This document shows positions 60,193 to 64,000 of a stretch of 64,000 nucleotides of DNA, piece by piece; position 1 is the stretch's first letter, and each line of letters opens with the position of its first letter. The position numbers and the translations under genes are program-made. The DNA comes from Taibaiella helva (GTDB lineage Bacteria; Bacteroidota; Bacteroidia; Chitinophagales; Chitinophagaceae), in the NCBI RefSeq assembly GCF_003545695.1, contig NZ_QUZZ01000007.1:248001-312000 (forward strand). The letters are read 5' to 3'. The notes below the pieces were generated by a model. The model was not told the origin of the DNA. It worked only from the letters and a program-made list of their open reading frames with translations, and did no database searches.

Positions 60193-62025
60193 TTAGTTGC
60201 TTCTTTTCTTTAAGATTTTAATACGTTCTGTACGCGTCGATTGTTTTATCTCTACAGCGTAAATATTTTCCGGCAGACCAGCAAGTGAAAACGGTATCAT
60301 TGTAGTTGAACAGATTAACGTTTTGTTCCTGAGCAAGCGACCGGTCATATCAAAAAGGCTAACCATTATAGGTTCACCAAATTGATAACCTTGGTCAGGG
60401 ATTATATTGATTTCGTCCTCCGTAGGGTTGGGGAAAATCATCGTATTACTTTGAGTAATGGCTGGTTTATCGTTTTGCTCAATTGACCCTTCTGCCAACT
60501 GTTGCTGTTGGCCTATCACAATATACGGAGCCAACTCTTCAAGTTTTACTAAATCAATAATTTGCCTAAGCTTAGTAGTGTCGGTATCTTCAATATAAAT
60601 CTGGGAAATCCTTTGACGAACCGCTTGATTATAGTTTGAGGTATCTAAGGAACTGGCGAAATGCGCATTAACGCTAAATATAGTGGAATCCTGATTTGCG
60701 ATGGCCGAAAGCGGTCTGTAACCATACCCAGTCCACACACTTGCGCCTGTTTGGGTAATTGTGTTACAAGTTGAGGTAATCTTCAGAGACCAGTTTACAT
60801 AATATGTGCCATCTGACAAGAAATTGGGCGTCGTAACTACCCTTCCTGTAGCATGATATGGTAAGGAAAGGCTAGTCGAATTCTTACCATAATAAATAGT
60901 CCACTCATAGGTGGCCCCTAGTATATCTCTTGTCGCAAACAGAGTCAACCAACGAAAAGGGGACCCCCAGCCTGTACTGAGGCAAGTGACCATAATGGGA
61001 GACGGTGAAACTCTATTTATCACTACATGTTTTGATATTGTCTGTGTGGGGCATCCGGGCAAATCATAGGTAAAATTAAGGTTACAATAATTATACTCGG
61101 ACGTTGTAACAGGGCGCATAACATAGGAATAATGGCAGCATCCGGAGGGGCCAGCATAAATCGTCATAGCATCATTACTAAAAGACCAATTACCCTTCCC
61201 TTCAAGCTCTATCGGAACTGAGTAGCTACTATTTCCGCAAAGCGTATCAGGGCCAGATATTGTAGCTGATGAACTGCAGATCTCTGTATGATTATCGGCT
61301 TCAGGATGTCTTTGCCAGATACGGACATAATCAACATCCACCGCCCCCATTGTACGGGCCGCTCCGCTCACGCTACTTTCATCAAAGTCCTCTTCAAATT
61401 TAGATTCGAGCCGCAGCTGACAATTGCTATTATTGATATAGGGGAAACCTTTGGTTACCTTATATGGAACGGAAAATGGTGTACTACATGTAGATGGGAA
61501 TTTGAACAGGAATCCCCCGAATCCAAAGTCCGTATAATATTTCCACACCGTATTTACCAAATGCCCATCTAGATAAGTTTTTATCTGTGCCGTATCCCAT
61601 TCACATGTATAAACGTGGAATTCATCTTGTTTAAAGTTCCGATGTAAGACCCAGTCCACCCAGGACTGTTTGGGATATTGGTACCCTAAAATATACTTAT
61701 TGGTAATACCGTATGGATTAGTCTTTGGCACCCAGGAATACGTAACGTAGCTGGCCCTTGTCCTTTCACCAACAAATAAAGGGGCGCTGACGAGGTCCGG
61801 TGAGGAGAATACATGGTAATCTTCCATGCAGAACCAATCGGCTCTTCCCTGACCATTACCGCATTTTATGTCGTGAGAAGGATATAAATATATACGGCCA
61901 TTAAACACCCTTGCGGACGGGTCTGCCGTAAACTGGCTGCGTATAACAGGATTCTGGGCCCGGGCCTTAAAGCTTATACAGGTGATGAAAATCCCAATAA
62001 TCAAACCATAAATTATACCTTTCAT
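60193..62025 (-). CDS. Chimeric GH43/GH16-like T9SS protein
   Basis: A 610-residue exported protein of mosaic build. Signal peptide to about residue 24 (ISFKARAQ). Residues about 25-80 match only the first segment of GH43 enzymes (TADPSARVFNGRIYLYPSHD). From about 85 the sequence turns into the C-terminal half of a GH16-like sandwich (FHVYTCEWDTAQIKTYLDG, then VDYVRIWQRHP near 235). The GH16 catalytic E-x-D-x-E block is not present, and the GH43 fold is cut off. Ig-like regions follow and a type A T9SS domain (about 535-610, MIFPNPTEDEINIIPDQG, VSLFDMTGRLLRN, ending IKILKKRSN). It lies 43 bases after the GH43 gene. Confidence 0.8.
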   Translation of the reverse strand: MKGIIYGLIIGIFITCISFKARAQNPVIRSQFTADPSARVFNGRIYLYPSHDIKCGNGQGRADWFCMEDYHVFSSPDLVSAPLFVGERTRASYVTYSWVPKTNPYGITNKYILGYQYPKQSWVDWVLHRNFKQDEFHVYTCEWDTAQIKTYLDGHLVNTVWKYYTDFGFGGFLFKFPSTCSTPFSVPYKVTKGFPYINNSNCQLRLESKFEEDFDESSVSGAARTMGAVDVDYVRIWQRHPEADNHTEICSSSATISGPDTLCGNSSYSVPIELEGKGNWSFSNDAMTIYAGPSGCCHYSYVMRPVTTSEYNYCNLNFTYDLPGCPTQTISKHVVINRVSPSPIMVTCLSTGWGSPFRWLTLFATRDILGATYEWTIYYGKNSTSLSLPYHATGRVVTTPNFLSDGTYYVNWSLKITSTCNTITQTGASVWTGYGYRPLSAIANQDSTIFSVNAHFASSLDTSNYNQAVRQRISQIYIEDTDTTKLRQIIDLVKLEELAPYIVIGQQQQLAEGSIEQNDKPAITQSNTMIFPNPTEDEINIIPDQGYQFGEPIMVSLFDMTGRLLRNKTLICSTTMIPFSLAGLPENIYAVEIKQSTRTERIKILKKRSN

Positions 62026-62068
62026 TGGTCGTGTCGCTGAGCATTTATGAGTAGGTACGGGAAGCATT

Positions 62069-63757
62069 TTATTGCCGGAACATCGGGTCGTCCCCTTTGT
62101 AATAGAGGTAGCGGAATACCGCGTTATTATTGCTGCTATTGCTGGATGAGGTTGCGTACATCGCGAGGATGCACCCGGTAAAACCGCCGGCTTCATGGGT
62201 GCTTAACCATCTGCCATCTACGCCGGTTTTAAGCAGGTTCCACTGGTTTTCTTTTTGCGCATAATAAAAGCTATAGCTGCCTCCTTCTGCCTTAATGCGT
62301 AGCCAGATACTTCCTTGCTGGTTACGGACAGGCTTTTCAGCAAGCAGCTCCATGGCTTCTTTATCTTTATTGCTTTTGAATAGCTGTACAACAGGTTTGC
62401 CTGCAGCGTAGGATTTGCATAGGTAATAGAAATGTCGCTCGTCCTGGAAGGCCAGCAGCCCGGCTTTTTCGTTTTCTTTGACCGTTTCAAAATCAAGCTT
62501 CGTTTCTGTGGTACAATACAGGTGCTGTTGGCGTTTGCCAACAAATGCCGGATTGTCCAGGCCCATGCATGTTGCCGGTTTTAAATTTAATTTCAATCCT
62601 TCGGCACCGGTGGAAAAATTGCTGCTATCCACAGTACGCAAAAAAAGCAGTGAAGGGTCGGCACCATTTTCAAAAGTGAGCCTGTAAGAAAAGTTGCCGC
62701 TTTGGGGTAAAATTTTACCAGGTTTCTGCTCTTTGTAATGAGCCGTGTACCGGTACTTTATTTCCGGGCTTCCCGGATTGATGACCGGCCATCCGTCTTT
62801 CCATTCTACAGGGGCTATAAATGTTTCTCTGCCGGTATTGTAATAGTCGCCTGAATACGGTCGCACAGCAAGGAAGACGGCATATGTTTTACCATCGGGA
62901 CCTTCTACGAACTGGGCATGGCCTGCAGAAGTGATAGGGTCTTTCCTGTCTTCAGGCAAATTCCTTTGGGTAAGTATCGGGTTGTGCTCGTAAGAGATAT
63001 ATGGGCCCCATACCGATTTGCTGCGGAATACGACTTCTGAATGATTGACGGAGGTGCCCCCTTCCGCGGCATAGAGATAATACCATCCATTCGCCTTCAT
63101 GATATGGGGGCCTTCTATCCAGACCGGCTTTTGGGAGATATCTACACCGCCATTGATGAGTATTTTTTCCGCTCCGCTTATCTTGCCGGCTAAAGCGTCC
63201 AATTCATACATTCTTATGGTACGGTGGCCGGGATAAAGCGATTGGTGATCCGGCGGATCACTATTGTAGAGGATGTAGGCCTTGTCGTCATCATCGAAAA
63301 ACAGTGATGGGTCAATACCGCGCACGTCGGGTAGCCATACCGGATCGCTCCAGGGGCCGGCCGGATCCTTGGCTGTTACCAGGAAATTCCCCTTATGGTC
63401 AATATTGGTACAGGTTACGTAGTAGAGCCCGTTGTGAAAGCTTATCGCGGGCGCAAAAAGACCCCGGGTTACCTTGTCTCCTATGAAGTTAAGCTGAGCG
63501 GGTCTGCTGATCACATTGCCGATCTGTTGCCAGTTTTTAAGGTCTTTACTATGGAAAACCGGTAGTCCGGGGAAGTAAGAAAATGTCGAATTGACCAGGT
63601 AATAATCGTCGCCTGTTTTTACGATACTGGGATCAGGGTAAAAGCCACTTAAGATCGGGTTGGTTAAGGTAATGGATTGCGCGTCTGCAAAGCTAAAGGA
63701 TATGGACAGCAGGCAGCTTACGATCAGTATCCGCCAATTGAGTTTAGCTATTTTCAT
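62069..63757 (-). CDS. Glycoside hydrolase family 43 (beta-xylosidase/arabinofuranosidase type)
   Basis: A 562-residue exported glycosidase. A signal peptide ends in DAQ (about residue 27). The five-bladed propeller has the catalytic set D42 (GFYPDPSI, base), D149 (GIDPSLF, pKa modulator) and E215 (VWIEGPHI, acid). Residues about 345-560 are the beta-sandwich common to GH43 xylosidases. It probably removes xylose or arabinose from plant hemicellulose. It is co-directional and close to the chimeric gene (43 bases) and to a partial gene 33 bases upstream, so a carbohydrate operon is likely. Confidence 0.93.
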   Translation of the reverse strand: MKIAKLNWRILIVSCLLSISFSFADAQSITLTNPILSGFYPDPSIVKTGDDYYLVNSTFSYFPGLPVFHSKDLKNWQQIGNVISRPAQLNFIGDKVTRGLFAPAISFHNGLYYVTCTNIDHKGNFLVTAKDPAGPWSDPVWLPDVRGIDPSLFFDDDDKAYILYNSDPPDHQSLYPGHRTIRMYELDALAGKISGAEKILINGGVDISQKPVWIEGPHIMKANGWYYLYAAEGGTSVNHSEVVFRSKSVWGPYISYEHNPILTQRNLPEDRKDPITSAGHAQFVEGPDGKTYAVFLAVRPYSGDYYNTGRETFIAPVEWKDGWPVINPGSPEIKYRYTAHYKEQKPGKILPQSGNFSYRLTFENGADPSLLFLRTVDSSNFSTGAEGLKLNLKPATCMGLDNPAFVGKRQQHLYCTTETKLDFETVKENEKAGLLAFQDERHFYYLCKSYAAGKPVVQLFKSNKDKEAMELLAEKPVRNQQGSIWLRIKAEGGSYSFYYAQKENQWNLLKTGVDGRWLSTHEAGGFTGCILAMYATSSSNSSNNNAVFRYLYYKGDDPMFRQ

Positions 63758-63790
63758 AATTATATCGGTTTAAATAAGACGTACAATGTG

Positions 63791-64000
63791 TCAATTTGCC
63801 AGGAATGTATACAGCGCTCCTTTTTTTGTGGGGATATCGTAAAGAAATGTCTGCTTTAGATGAGGAGGTGTAATAACGGCATGGGCAGCAATGACAGGTT
63901 GTGTGGTTTTTTCGGTTGCATAAAATGAGTTCGGATTTTTACCCGTCGCTATCTGGGGACTATCGCCTTTACTTGTTTTCAGTACATTCGGTACGCGCAG
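63791..64000 (-). CDS. Partial C-terminal gene (runs off the window)
   Basis: The minus strand has a 69-codon frame that enters from the window edge and ends in TGA at 63791-63793. It reads LRVPNVLKTSKGDSPQIATG and ends in DIPTKKGALYTFLAN. This is the end of a larger protein of unknown type; the last block resembles the terminal beta-strands of some large glycosidases. The gene lies 33 bases upstream of the GH43 gene in the same direction, so a carbohydrate enzyme is likely. Confidence 0.7.
   Translation of the reverse strand: MRVPNVLKTSKGDSPQIATGKNPNSFYATEKTTQPVIAAHAVITPPHLKQTFLYDIPTKKGALYTFLAN

Overview
The window is chromosomal DNA of a Bacteroidota bacterium, most likely a Chitinophagales/Chitinophagaceae-type organism. 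The evidence is: type IX secretion sorting domains (types A and B), a large TonB-dependent outer-membrane receptor, LytTR and TPR-type two-component systems, tRNA promoters of the form TTG-N19-TAnnTTTG, and Bacteroidota-type class I lanthipeptide leader peptides. No replication origin, rRNA operon, CRISPR array, intact phage or intact insertion sequence was seen.

Layout. 0.2-6.1 kb: a compact plus-strand DNA repair operon (ligase-associated exonuclease, ATP-dependent DNA ligase, Lhr-type helicase, PdeM phosphoesterase). 6.1-10.8 kb: minus-strand FAD oxidoreductase, topoisomerase IB, endonuclease V, PAS histidine kinase and a small lipoprotein. 10.8-13.6 kb: small hydrophilic proteins, then an overlapping eamA-DinB-GNAT operon divergent from a MocR regulator. 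15-19.6 kb: TonB-dependent receptor, a zinc-ribbon/CFI-box protein and two small exported proteins. 19.6-30.8 kb: mostly short minus-strand housekeeping or stress proteins (DUF2911, GyrI-like, DinB, SGNH-like lipoprotein, SRPBCC, methyltransferases), a LytS/LytR-type pair and a beta-barrel protein. 31-38 kb: two large T9SS cargo proteins around a NarL/TPR-kinase pair, then tRNA-Arg. 38.7-44.4 kb: MarR, AraC and MarR-GNAT regulators with small membrane proteins. 44.6-53.2 kb: trans-sulfuration enzyme, OstA-like protein, UvrC, DinB, a saccharopine/alanine dehydrogenase-like protein, tRNA-Leu. 53.2-60 kb: an AT-richer stretch full of gene fragments (HNH/NUMOD, PIN), repeats and hairpins, with a T9SS protein, a lipoprotein and a TPR kinase. 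60-64 kb: a minus-strand carbohydrate operon (partial gene, GH43, GH43/GH16 chimera).

The most notable signal is a dispersed set of at least four small Cys-rich peptides (28869-29117, 29209-29409, 48906-49103, 59643-59924) that share a class I lanthipeptide-like leader, plus a probable fifth, frame-broken copy (28583-28762). None has a LanB, LanC or exporter gene nearby, so they look like orphan substrates modified in trans. Also notable: a GH43-GH16 chimera, a slippery-site frameshift in a DUF2306 gene, a 117-bp duplicated kinase 3' end, a decayed HNH/PIN graveyard beside tRNA-Leu, and several long hairpins without an assigned function.
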